Virus record (IMG/VR): IMGVR_UViG_3300021959_000216
Span: 1 to 32,345 of that record
Direction: 5' to 3' (one strand)
Source: a virus
Length of the DNA stretch: 32,345 nt
Positions 8,145 to 16,129 of this stretch are shown piece after piece (the stretch's first letter is position 1; each line of letters opens with the position of its first letter). The notes below the pieces were generated by a model that saw nothing but the letters and a program-made list of their open reading frames with translations, did not search any database and was not told the origin of the DNA. The translations under genes were made by a program, and so were the position numbers.

Positions 8145-8653
8145 CGAGCATATTGAAAGTCTCCGAGATCCAAGACCCAACAAACAGCAACACCGCGCTG
8201 ACGATTGATAGTTCTGGCAGAATTTTACAACCAGCTAAACCAGTGTTTTCTGTCAGTAAAACCACAGTTCAAAGTGAAACTACTCCCAATGCTTGGGTAG
8301 CTATTAATTGGGACAGTGTAAATATAAATGTTGGTAACTGTTATTCGGCAAATGTGTTTACTGCGCCTGTGGCTGGTAATTACTTTTTATCCTACAACAT
8401 AAGGGTAAATGATACCCAGCAAAACGGCGATTATAACCTAGCTGCCATTCATTTCTCAAATGACTCAAGTCAACTTAATTTGAACCAGACATATACAATA
8501 CACACACCAAAGGGTCAATACCAATCGTTAGTATATTCAGGAATTATAGAAATGGACGCAAACCAAACTGCTCAAGTTAAGTTTCTAACGCACAGTGATA
8601 CAAGTTGGAGTTTCGATAGAATTGGCAGCTTTAGTGGGCATTTAGTAGGATAG
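8141..8653 (+). CDS. Tail fibre protein with C1q-like domain
   Basis: This 170-residue protein has an N-terminal anchor TSILKVSEIQDPTNSNTALTIDSSGRILQPAKP. From about residue 40 the pattern PVFSV...NAWVAINWDSV...FTAPVAGNYFLSYNIRV, then YQSLVYSGIIEMDANQTAQV, matches C1q-like jelly-roll domains common in phage adhesins. These domains form trimers and often bind ligands. Confidence 0.75.
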   Translation: MTSILKVSEIQDPTNSNTALTIDSSGRILQPAKPVFSVSKTTVQSETTPNAWVAINWDSVNINVGNCYSANVFTAPVAGNYFLSYNIRVNDTQQNGDYNLAAIHFSNDSSQLNLNQTYTIHTPKGQYQSLVYSGIIEMDANQTAQVKFLTHSDTSWSFDRIGSFSGHLVG

Positions 8654-8666
8654 GAGTAAAAACAAA

Positions 8667-9053
8667 ATGGCATCAATAGCAGAGGCTCTGACCGAACTAG
8701 GCATCACCGAATGGGTGTTGCGCGGTGAGCCAACAAATGAAGCAGAATTTAATGAGATGTTCCGTAAGGTTACGGGCGCAGACGAAAACGGCTCGGCTAT
8801 CGAAAGCAGCAACGTAGCTGACTGGGGATGTAGCTGGGCAACCGTCAACGCAAAGCTAACCGAGCTTAATGCAGCGGAGCCTTTGAAGCTGTTGCGCGCC
8901 GAGCGTGACCGCTTGATTGCGGCTACCGACTGGTGGGCATCGTCTGACCTTACAATGAGCGCCGAGCGTACAGCATACCGTCAGGCACTGCGTGACATCA
9001 CCGACAGCTACACCTCGCTTGACGATGTTGTGTGGCCTACAAAGCCGGAGTAA
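8667..9053 (+). CDS. Tail assembly chaperone-like protein
   Basis: This 128-residue protein has two parts. Residues 1-70 contain LTELGITEWVLRGEPTNEAEFNEMF. Residues 75-128 (LLRAERDRLIAATDWWASSDLTMSAERTAYRQALRDITDSYTSLDDVVWP) match the C-terminal helical domain of phage tail-fibre assembly and tail assembly chaperone proteins, where RDxLLxxTDW and YRQALRDI are hallmarks. It likely helps fold or attach the fibres encoded around it. The start follows GGAGTAAAAACAAA. Confidence 0.75.
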   Translation: MASIAEALTELGITEWVLRGEPTNEAEFNEMFRKVTGADENGSAIESSNVADWGCSWATVNAKLTELNAAEPLKLLRAERDRLIAATDWWASSDLTMSAERTAYRQALRDITDSYTSLDDVVWPTKPE

Positions 9054-9057
9054 GTAA

Positions 9058-10113
9058 ATGAGCCGTGCAAGAGACCTAGCCGATTTTGCAGATAAAAATA
9101 TCACTGGGCTGAACCTGTCCAGCACAACTATGTCTGGGACAGACTTTGGTCACTCAAATGTAAAACTGCCTGTTGGCACTACTGCGCAAAGACCGACTGG
9201 CGCTGAAGGTATGGTGCGGCTAAATACTAATTCAAATCAGCCAGAATGGTACGACACTGTATCCGGGACGTGGAAAGCCTTTTATGCACCAACCACAGGG
9301 GCGTATATGATTGAATATTTGGTTATTGGCGGTGGCGGTGGCGGCGTATCAGCTTATTACGGAGATGCGTCTGGTGGCGGCGCTGGTGGATATAGGTCAA
9401 ATGTTCCCGGAGAAAATTCTGGTGGTTTGTCGCAGGGTGAAGGTCCGTTTTTTGTAACTTCAGGAATGTTATTTAATGTTGTCGTTGGCGCTGGTGCAGC
9501 ACAAAGCACACATGCACAGGGTGGGTCATCAGCTTTTGGTGAAATAGTTTCCTTGGGTGGCGGCGGCGGCGGCGCACATAGAAGCCCGGGTTATTTTGGC
9601 GGTTCTGGTAGCGGTTCTGGGGCTTGGTATGACGCCGCAGACAACGCCGTTGGCGGGTATAATGTTGCTGGGCAAGGTTTTCAGGGCAATAGCAGACTTG
9701 AGGGTGGGGTTTTTGACCTATCTGGAGGGGGTGGCGGCGGAGCCGGTGGCAGGTCTTCCAGTGGCTCAATAAATGGCGGTGGCGGTATATCTTCTTTAAT
9801 TACCGGTTCATCGGTGACACGCGGTGGCGGTGGCGCTGGTGGCAACTGGAGCAGTGCTGGCGCTGGTGGCGTTGGCGGCGGTGGAAATGCTGGCGCTGGT
9901 GGTAGCGCTGGGCAAAACGCTTCGGCAAACTATGGCGGTGGTGGCGGTGGCGCTGCGGGAAATTTTGCCACACCACCAACGGCGGGGAATGGTGGTTCCG
10001 GTATTGTGATTGTTAGGTACTTAGGTTCTACGCGAGGTACAGGTGGAACGATTACATACTCTAACGGGTATACAATTCACACATTTACAAGTTCTAGTAC
10101 ATTTACCGCGTAA
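9058..10113 (+). CDS. Glycine-rich tail adhesin
   Basis: This is a 351-residue protein. Residues 1-80 are a fibre anchor (SRARDLADFADKNITGLNLSS, later RPTGAEGMVRLNTNSNQPEWYDTVSGTWKAF). From about residue 85 (IEYLVIGGGGGG) to residue 315 it is dominated by Gly runs, GGGAGG and GGGGGGAGG, coded by long GGC/GGT tracts. It closes with GNGGSGIVIVRYLG and SNGYTIHTFTSS. The layout matches Gly-rich phage adhesin domains that fold into polyglycine-type sandwiches, as in T-even-like gp38 adhesins. Confidence 0.78.
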   Translation: MSRARDLADFADKNITGLNLSSTTMSGTDFGHSNVKLPVGTTAQRPTGAEGMVRLNTNSNQPEWYDTVSGTWKAFYAPTTGAYMIEYLVIGGGGGGVSAYYGDASGGGAGGYRSNVPGENSGGLSQGEGPFFVTSGMLFNVVVGAGAAQSTHAQGGSSAFGEIVSLGGGGGGAHRSPGYFGGSGSGSGAWYDAADNAVGGYNVAGQGFQGNSRLEGGVFDLSGGGGGGAGGRSSSGSINGGGGISSLITGSSVTRGGGGAGGNWSSAGAGGVGGGGNAGAGGSAGQNASANYGGGGGGAAGNFATPPTAGNGGSGIVIVRYLGSTRGTGGTITYSNGYTIHTFTSSSTFTA

Positions 10114-10124
10114 AGAGAAACGAT

Positions 10125-10487
10125 ATGGCACATTATGCAAAAGTTAAAGATGGTATTGTTACTCAGGTCATTGTGGCAGAGGCCGAGTATTTTGATTCAC
10201 TTGCAGACCATGAACCGGGTCAGTGGATTCAAACATCCTATAACACTTACGGCGGCAAACATTATGACCCAGAAACAAGGCTAGAGGATAACGGTGTCCC
10301 TTTGCGTAAAAACTACGCTGGAATTGGATTTACTTATGACACCGAGCGGGATGCTTTTATCCCACCGAAACCATACGAAAGTTGGATTTTGGACGAGGAA
10401 ACTTGTTTGTGGGACGCGCCTGTAGAGCGTCCAAATGATGGACAGGTGTATTTTTGGAACGAAGAAGCGGGAGCTTGGGTTAGTTAA
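10125..10487 (+). CDS. Conserved marine-phage tail-region protein
   Basis: This 120-residue protein has the conserved pattern MAHYAKVKDGIVTQVIV, WIQTSYNTYGGKHYDP, LRKNYAGIGFTYD, DAFIPPKPYESWILDEETCLW. I recognise this as a family widespread in marine and cyanobacterial phages among tail genes, with no established function. The length is typical. It ends in TAATG with the next gene. Confidence 0.72.
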   Translation: MAHYAKVKDGIVTQVIVAEAEYFDSLADHEPGQWIQTSYNTYGGKHYDPETRLEDNGVPLRKNYAGIGFTYDTERDAFIPPKPYESWILDEETCLWDAPVERPNDGQVYFWNEEAGAWVS

Positions 10488-11215
10488 TGCTAGGTGAGTT
10501 GGCGCTATCGGAAAGGGCTATTGCAGATCACGGCATTCTAACGCTGGGTTCAGCCACCGCTGATGCCAACTTTACACTAGATCAGACCGGTACATATATC
10601 GGTATTACTAGCGCCGAAATGAACGCCATTGCTAGTAAGGCATCAATTGCTGTTGGCATATTAGTTGGTATTATAGATGCCACACTTGAGTTCACTCAAA
10701 GCAGTGCGGCCACTCGGTTCGCCACAGGCATCTCAGGGCAGGTGTTTAGCACTATTCAGACTAGCGAGGGGCTTCGCTACGCCACTGGTATATCAGAGCA
10801 GGACGCAGCCTTTATCCAAAGCAGCGCTGCAAGCAGCACCCTTAGTGGTATATCCGAGCAAGAGGCAGCGTTTATTGTATCGGCTCTTGGCGGGGCAATC
10901 ACAAACAACCCCGCATCACTGGAAGCTGTATTCATACAGACAACAAACGGGATAGCGGTTCGAGGCGGTATATCAGAGCAAGACTCTTCGTTCACGCAAG
11001 CAACTCTTGCCTCTAGGGTTTTTGAAGCAGACCCGCTGCAAATCAGCGGTGTATTCATACAAACAACTGATGGTCGTCTCTATTGGGACATCTGGACAGG
11101 ATCTCCGTCAACATCACCACAAGAGTCTTGGGTTCAGATAAACCCAACAGGTGGAACGTGGACAGAGATCAACGCTGGTGGTATAGTAGACATCTGGACA
11201 GAAAAGGTGGTTTAA
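10487..11215 (+). CDS. Tail-region protein built of 20-residue repeats
   Basis: This 242-residue protein consists mainly of units of exactly 20 residues. Clear units begin TLEFTQSSAATRFATGISGQ, then VFSTIQTS..GISEQ, DAAFIQSS..GISEQ, EAAFIVSA, EAVFIQTT..GISEQ and DSSFTQAT, with weaker units before and after. The C-terminus breaks the pattern with W-rich DIWTGSPSTSPQESWVQI...DIWTEKVV. The regular spacing suggests a beta-solenoid or repeated-strand structure. Context points to a fibre or tail component. Confidence 0.65.
   Translation: MLGELALSERAIADHGILTLGSATADANFTLDQTGTYIGITSAEMNAIASKASIAVGILVGIIDATLEFTQSSAATRFATGISGQVFSTIQTSEGLRYATGISEQDAAFIQSSAASSTLSGISEQEAAFIVSALGGAITNNPASLEAVFIQTTNGIAVRGGISEQDSSFTQATLASRVFEADPLQISGVFIQTTDGRLYWDIWTGSPSTSPQESWVQINPTGGTWTEINAGGIVDIWTEKVV
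10681..11040 (+). repeat. 60-bp tandem repeats encoding 20-residue units
   Basis: GGTATATC(A/C)GAGCA ends at positions 10800, 10860 and 10980, and a degenerate version ends at 10740, so the phase is exactly 60 bp. The units ending 10920 and 11040 have lost this motif but keep the (A/V)xF(I/T) start. The units are diverged, consistent with an old expansion. Confidence 0.8.
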
Positions 11216-12214
11216 ATGCCTAGTACATATACAAACAACTCCGGTATTGAAAAACCCGGCTCGGGTGAGCAGGCGGGTACTTGGGGTGCAACCTCAAACA
11301 ATAACTTTGACATCATTGACCGCGCCCTAAATGGGGTGGGCGTTATTACGCTTGCCGGAACTAGTCATACCCTAACGACTACAGACGGTACTTTAAGTGA
11401 CGGTCAGTACAAGGTTTTAATTCTTGCGGGTACACCTTCTGGAACAAACACTGTTACAATCAGTCCGAATGACCAAGATAAAATTTATTTTGTAAGAAAC
11501 ACCACCGCTCAATCTGTTGTATTTACTCAAGGAAGCGGGGGAAATGCAACCATACCAAGTGGTGAAACCAAAATCATCTACGCAGATGGCGCGGGAGCAG
11601 GGGCTGCGGTTTCAGATTTTACTGGCGCTTTATCTATAACAGGAAATGTTAATGCTACGACTTTGGACATAAACGGAACGCAGGTCACCGCCACTGCCGC
11701 AGAGCTTAATACGCTTGACGGCATAACCGCAACAACAGCGGAGCTTAACTACACAGACGGTGTTACCAGCCTCATTCAACCACAGCTAAACGGCCTTGTC
11801 GCTTTTAAACAAGACACCGTAACAGGTGCAGCTTCAACAATTACCTCTTCAAACTTAACAGCAAACAGGGCTTTGTTATCTAATGGTAGCGGTAAAGTTG
11901 CTGCAAGCGCTAACGTCACTTCTACAGAACTTGGTTATCTTGACGGCGTTACCAGTAATATCCAGTCGCAGTTTAACGGTATTAGCACCGAACTTGTGAA
12001 TGATACCTCTCCACAACTTGGAGGCAACCTAGACGGAAATGGGTTTAATATATCACTAACAAACAATAACCATATGCAATTTGGTAATTGGTATGTGTAT
12101 ATGGATGGTGCTGGTAATTTAAAATTCCAATATTCTAGCAACGTAGTAGCTCAAATAGCTCCTAATGGAGCCATTACTTCCGAGAACGATGTTACAGCAT
12201 TTGGTTCAGTCTAA
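11216..12214 (+). CDS. Tail fibre protein with AELN/LDG shaft repeats
   Basis: This 332-residue protein has an N-terminus (PSTYTNNSGIEKPGSGEQAGTWG, then NFDIIDRALNGV) typical of a phage fibre head module. The middle has TAAELNTLDGIT, TTAELNYTDGVTSLIQ and STELGYLDGVTSNIQSQ, a repeat common in fibre shafts. The C-terminal ~80 residues (VNDTSPQLGGNLDGNGFNI...) resemble fibre tips that end in a beta-strand display domain. Confidence 0.78.
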   Translation: MPSTYTNNSGIEKPGSGEQAGTWGATSNNNFDIIDRALNGVGVITLAGTSHTLTTTDGTLSDGQYKVLILAGTPSGTNTVTISPNDQDKIYFVRNTTAQSVVFTQGSGGNATIPSGETKIIYADGAGAGAAVSDFTGALSITGNVNATTLDINGTQVTATAAELNTLDGITATTAELNYTDGVTSLIQPQLNGLVAFKQDTVTGAASTITSSNLTANRALLSNGSGKVAASANVTSTELGYLDGVTSNIQSQFNGISTELVNDTSPQLGGNLDGNGFNISLTNNNHMQFGNWYVYMDGAGNLKFQYSSNVVAQIAPNGAITSENDVTAFGSV

Positions 12215-12933
12215 TGGCGCTACCGGCTTCTGGACAAATAAGTTTATCTCAGTTTAGAACTGCCTTTGGAGGTTCTACTCCTGACTCTGTGTCCGAATAT
12301 TATCGTGGCGGCAGTCTAGTTTCCGACAACGCTGTAAACGTAAATATCCCCCAAAGTGGTGCGACCAGCTTCAGTGATTATTATGGCGGCGCAGGAACAC
12401 AGACTAGAAACATTTCCGTAAACATGGACTACCTTTTTGGCAACACTGCTTTTGGCTTACAAGCGCAAAGTAGCACAGCAGCGCCTTTTAGTTTTTCCGC
12501 CGGAACAAACGCCGTAGTGTATCAACCAGTGTTTCATGCAGGCACGGGTTTTATTACTAGCGCAAGCATTACAGTTCAACAGAATGAAGACGTTAATTCC
12601 AATTCGCAACACGTTCTTTTATACGGCGGAACTTACAGTGGTGGCGTAACAAATATTGTAGCTCAGTGGGACGCTTATTCCAGTGGTAGCTCTGGAGGTG
12701 CGCGGTACTATTCTATTGGTTGGGATAGCGATGGTTTAATAAACGCGATTACTCTTACTGGCGGCATTTACAACCAAGGAATTGTTAACCTTGTTACAAA
12801 TAATGTGTCTGCTGCTAGGACAGCAGGATACAAGTGGTTTGGCTTTAGATTAAAGAACCCATCCGGTTACGCTAAAGGGTCTGAAATTATGACAGGCACA
12901 TTCTATACCACCAGCATAACGCAGCCATCGTAG
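12214..12933 (+). CDS. Structural/fibre protein, hypothetical
   Basis: This 239-residue protein overlaps the previous stop as TAATG. Its N-terminus (ALPASGQISLSQFRTAFGG, then SFSDYYGG) follows a common marine-phage virion-protein opening. The rest is Gly/Ser/Asn-rich and beta-rich, with no catalytic signature. A receptor-binding or fibre role is likely from position. Confidence 0.62.
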   Translation: MALPASGQISLSQFRTAFGGSTPDSVSEYYRGGSLVSDNAVNVNIPQSGATSFSDYYGGAGTQTRNISVNMDYLFGNTAFGLQAQSSTAAPFSFSAGTNAVVYQPVFHAGTGFITSASITVQQNEDVNSNSQHVLLYGGTYSGGVTNIVAQWDAYSSGSSGGARYYSIGWDSDGLINAITLTGGIYNQGIVNLVTNNVSAARTAGYKWFGFRLKNPSGYAKGSEIMTGTFYTTSITQPS

Positions 12934-12940
12934 GTGAAAT

Positions 12941-15052
12941 ATGCCATTAACAAAGCTACAATTTAGACCCGGCGTCAACAGAGAATACACCTCGTATTCA
13001 AACGAGGGCGGTTGGTATGATGGCGACAAAATTAGGTTTCATCTTGGCTATCCAGAAAAAATTGGCGGTTGGCAAAAGTATAGTAACAATAGTTTTATTG
13101 GCACTGCTAGGCGGCTTCATAACTGGGTGGCGATAGATGGCTCCAACTTTATGGGTATTGGCACTACGGTTAAATACTACATCGAGGAGGGTGAGGCTTT
13201 CTTCGATATTACCCCCATCCGCATTACCACTGCGGCGGGTGCTGTAACTTTTTCTGCCACCAATGGATCAACAACAATCACCGTAACAGACATAGCCCAC
13301 GGCGCTGTAGCTGGTGACTTTGTTACTTTTAGCGGCGCTGCTAGTCTTGGCGGTTCAATCTCTGCCGTTGTTCTTAACGCTGAGTATCAAATAGACACTG
13401 TTATTGACAGCAATACATACACAATAACAACAATTATCCCCGCCAATGCTTCTGACACAGGCAATGGTGGAGCAAGCGTTGTTGGCAGCTACCAAATAAA
13501 CACAGGTCTAAACACTACTGTTGGTGGCACAGGTTGGGGCGCAGGTCTCTATGGCGGGCGTACTCTTGGTGGCTTGCAAACAATCGTAAATGAAGGCGGT
13601 ACATTTTCGGCAGTAGACACCACGCTTACGGTTCTTAACGCAAGTCCGTTTCCGTCCACTGGTACAATCTTGATTGACCGAGAGCTAATCACATATTCTG
13701 GTAAATCTGGAAATGACTTAACCGGCCTGACAAGAGGTGTAAATGGAACATCCGCTGACAGCCACGCAAACGCATCAACTGTGTTTCTGGCTGTTGGAAA
13801 CTCCGATCCTAACCTAGATTTTACTGGGTGGGGTTCATCTGCTGCTGGTGGTATTATACCAGTATCGGAGCTTCGTCTTTGGTCGCATGATAACTTTGGT
13901 GAAGATTTAATTATTAACCCGCGTGATGGCGGCATTTATTACTGGGACAAAACCAACAGTTTGGCCTCAAGGGCTGTAGAAATTGGAACTTTAGGTGGAG
14001 CTTCCAACACGCCGATCATTGCAAAGCAGGTTTTGGTTTCTGATTTGGATAGACATGTTATAGCTTTTGGCTGCAACGCACAGGGCGGCACAGATCAAGA
14101 TAACTTGTTGATTCGTTTTTCTGACCAAGAATCCATTACCGACTGGACGGCAACAGCGACCAATACAGCGGGTGACTTGCGCCTTGGCTCTGGATCTACG
14201 TTTGTTCAGGCAGTAGAAACAAAACGTGAGGTTCTGGTTTGGACAGATAAATCACTTCACTCACTGCGCTTTATTGGGCCTCCATTTACATTCGGCTTGC
14301 AGCAGCTCGCGTCAAACATCACAATTATGGGGCCAAAAGCTGCGGTAGCGACTGAGGATTATGTTTTCTGGATGGGCATTGACAATTTCTATGTATATGC
14401 CGGTCAGACTACACAGCTACCCTGTACAGTGCGGGACTATGTGTTTACAGACTTTAATAAAGAACAGGCTGAAAAGGTTGTTTCAGGCGTAAACTCACAG
14501 TGGGGGGAGGTTGTTTGGTTTTATCCTTCTGCAAGTTCTGAAGAAAACGACAGATATGTAATATACAATTATCTGGAAAAAGTCTGGTACTATGGAACAC
14601 TGAGCAGAAGCGCGTGGCTTGATCGCGGTATTCGTCAATACCCTATCGCGGCTGGTGGAAATTATCTTTACAACCACGAGATTGGACAAGATGACGATGG
14701 CGCGGCTATGGAGTCTTTCATCGAGTCGAGTCAAATGGATGTTGGGGATGGAGAGCGATTTACGTTTCTGAAAAGAATTATTCCCGATGTTAAGTTTGAG
14801 GGGTCTACATCTATCAATCCAGCAGTTGATTTTACCATTAAGGCAAGAAACTATCCGGGTGGAAACTACCTGCAAACAGACACAAAGACAGCAACAAGAA
14901 CTGCAACCGCACCAGTAGAGCAGTTTACAGAAAATCTAGACATAAGAGCCAGAGGAAGATCGTTTGCTTTTCGACTTGACTCGTCAGGCTCTGGTGTCAG
15001 GTGGAAACTAGGTAGTCCGCGTGTAGATATCCGTCAAGATGGGAGGCGTTAA
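12941..15052 (+). CDS. Large tail structural protein (tube/stabilisation-like)
   Basis: This 703-residue protein begins PLTKLQFRPGVNREYTSYSNEGGWYDGDKIRF...YPEKIGGWQK, the start of a conserved large structural protein of marine podovirus-like phages. About residues 90-190 hold an inserted beta module (GSTTITVTDIAHGAVAGDFVTFSGAASLGG...TYTI). Residues about 230-285 hold the uninterrupted ELITYSGKSGNDLTGLTRGVNGT motif. Later parts (LVWTDKSLHSLRFIG, YVFWMGIDNFYVYAG, RYVIYNYLEKVWYYGTL) look like beta-propeller blades. A tail tube or tail-stabilisation role is plausible but unproven. Confidence 0.68.
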   Translation: MPLTKLQFRPGVNREYTSYSNEGGWYDGDKIRFHLGYPEKIGGWQKYSNNSFIGTARRLHNWVAIDGSNFMGIGTTVKYYIEEGEAFFDITPIRITTAAGAVTFSATNGSTTITVTDIAHGAVAGDFVTFSGAASLGGSISAVVLNAEYQIDTVIDSNTYTITTIIPANASDTGNGGASVVGSYQINTGLNTTVGGTGWGAGLYGGRTLGGLQTIVNEGGTFSAVDTTLTVLNASPFPSTGTILIDRELITYSGKSGNDLTGLTRGVNGTSADSHANASTVFLAVGNSDPNLDFTGWGSSAAGGIIPVSELRLWSHDNFGEDLIINPRDGGIYYWDKTNSLASRAVEIGTLGGASNTPIIAKQVLVSDLDRHVIAFGCNAQGGTDQDNLLIRFSDQESITDWTATATNTAGDLRLGSGSTFVQAVETKREVLVWTDKSLHSLRFIGPPFTFGLQQLASNITIMGPKAAVATEDYVFWMGIDNFYVYAGQTTQLPCTVRDYVFTDFNKEQAEKVVSGVNSQWGEVVWFYPSASSEENDRYVIYNYLEKVWYYGTLSRSAWLDRGIRQYPIAAGGNYLYNHEIGQDDDGAAMESFIESSQMDVGDGERFTFLKRIIPDVKFEGSTSINPAVDFTIKARNYPGGNYLQTDTKTATRTATAPVEQFTENLDIRARGRSFAFRLDSSGSGVRWKLGSPRVDIRQDGRR

Positions 15053-15282
15053 TGTCATCTCGCGCCCTACCACCACCAAGACTTCCCGAGGCTCCAGAAG
15101 AATACAATAGAGCTTATATGGAAGATCTAGTAAGAGCGTTGGATAACTACATCCAGCAAGAACGTAATCCTGGCGAAATGCGTGGAACAAAGCTTACATT
15201 AACGGATTTGCCCACTAGCTCAACAGGGTTGGAAGTAGGTTCACTGTGGAATGATGCAGGAACAGTGAAGATAGTGACATAG
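15052..15282 (+). CDS. Small conserved virion-region protein
   Basis: This 76-residue protein overlaps the preceding stop (TAATG). It has PPPRLPEAPEEYNRAYMEDLVRALDNYIQQERNPGE, a helical segment followed by a short beta end LEVGSLWNDAGTVKIVT. Small proteins of this form occur after large tail proteins in marine phages. The end motif GSLW..AGTVKIV resembles fibre-tip strands. No enzymatic motif is seen. Confidence 0.6.
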   Translation: MSSRALPPPRLPEAPEEYNRAYMEDLVRALDNYIQQERNPGEMRGTKLTLTDLPTSSTGLEVGSLWNDAGTVKIVT

Positions 15283-15301
15283 CACGAATTTCCTGTATAA
15301 T
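15274..15301 (+). promoter_or_regulatory. Likely sigma70-type promoter with flanking dyad
   Basis: GTGACA (15274-15279, five of six to the -35 consensus) is followed by a 16-base spacer and a perfect TATAAT (15296-15301), 27 bases before the ATG at 15329. Inverted arms CACGAA (15283-15288) and TTCGTG (15304-15309) bracket the -10, a layout suggesting an operator. This is the largest gap between the early tail genes and the next block. The region was judged by eye only. Confidence 0.6.
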
Positions 15302-15328
15302 TGTTCGTGTTTAATAAGGATTGTAGTT

Positions 15329-16129
15329 ATGGGTTTTTTAGATGATATAGCAAAAATAGCTTTGCCCGTTGTGGCTGGCAGCTTTTTGGGTCCTGCTGCT
15401 AGCGGTTTGTTTGGTAGCGCAGTGAGTCCAGCCATACAGAACGCTTTGCTTTCTGGCGGTATCGGTCTGCTAACTGGTCAGAAACCCAAAGACGCACTTA
15501 AATCAGCGTTGTTAGGCGGCATTGGACAAACGATGTTTGGTCAGGCTGGGCAAGCCGCCAATCAAGGCGCGGCGGGTATGGAAGCGGTAAATGCTCCATT
15601 TACGCCAATGAGGGGGTCTCAATCTCCGAGTGCCGCCGCACAGGCCGCAAGAGCCGCACAGGCCGCTGGCGCTGGCGCAAGTCAAGCAATTAACCCAGTT
15701 GCAGCAAAAACCATGTCTGCTGAATTATTGCAGGGCCTTGGTATGGGCGGTGATAACATGTTATTTAAAATTCTTAATACTCAACTTGGTGAGGGCGCTG
15801 CCGCTGGATTGCTGGCGAAACTTTTGTCTGGCGATGAAGAAGAAGACACAAGAAGCTCTTGGGAAAAAAGGCCATATGCAGGCGGAAAGCAATATGGAAG
15901 ACTGGGTGGGATTAACTACAATCAAGGCGGTTTAGCACAGTATCCGCGCCGTGATGGTGGGATTGACCCTAATGAGGGTTCAGGAACTCAAGATGATGTT
16001 CCGGCCATGTTGACTGCTGGTGAATTCGTAATGACCCGTGACGCAGTAGAGGGCGCTGGTGGCGGTGATGTTCAGCAAGGCATAAATCGCATGTATAGTA
16101 TGATGGATAAGTTTGAAAGGATGGCCTAA
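15329..16129 (+). CDS. Putative internal virion/ejection protein
   Basis: This 266-residue protein starts behind AAGGATTGTAGTT. The N-terminal 60 residues are hydrophobic and Gly/Ala-rich (LPVVAGSFLGPAASGLFG, NALLSGGIGLLTG), which would suit membrane insertion. An Ala-rich stretch at residues 100-130 follows. The C-terminal GSGTQDDVPAMLTAGEFVMTRDAV resembles a motif (SDDIPAMLSxGEFVMxxxAV) found in phage internal and tail-associated proteins. A role in particle interior or DNA ejection is inferred from motif and context. Confidence 0.65.
   Translation: MGFLDDIAKIALPVVAGSFLGPAASGLFGSAVSPAIQNALLSGGIGLLTGQKPKDALKSALLGGIGQTMFGQAGQAANQGAAGMEAVNAPFTPMRGSQSPSAAAQAARAAQAAGAGASQAINPVAAKTMSAELLQGLGMGGDNMLFKILNTQLGEGAAAGLLAKLLSGDEEEDTRSSWEKRPYAGGKQYGRLGGINYNQGGLAQYPRRDGGIDPNEGSGTQDDVPAMLTAGEFVMTRDAVEGAGGGDVQQGINRMYSMMDKFERMA

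Noticed and set aside
9473-10009. Open frames on both strands within the Gly-rich adhesin
   Set aside because: GGN-rich sequence lacks stop codons in other frames; translations are low-complexity shadows.
10681-11040. Regularly spaced repeats that might suggest a CRISPR array
   Set aside because: The repeats are diverged, in frame, adjoin without unique spacers and lie in a coding gene.
2052-12933. Possible diversity-generating retroelement acting on the fibre genes
   Set aside because: There is no reverse transcriptase and no template/variable repeat pair with adenine-biased changes in the window.
15283-15309. Inverted repeat read as a transcription terminator
   Set aside because: Only six base pairs with a 15-base loop, AT-rich and enclosing a perfect -10 box; an operator fits better.
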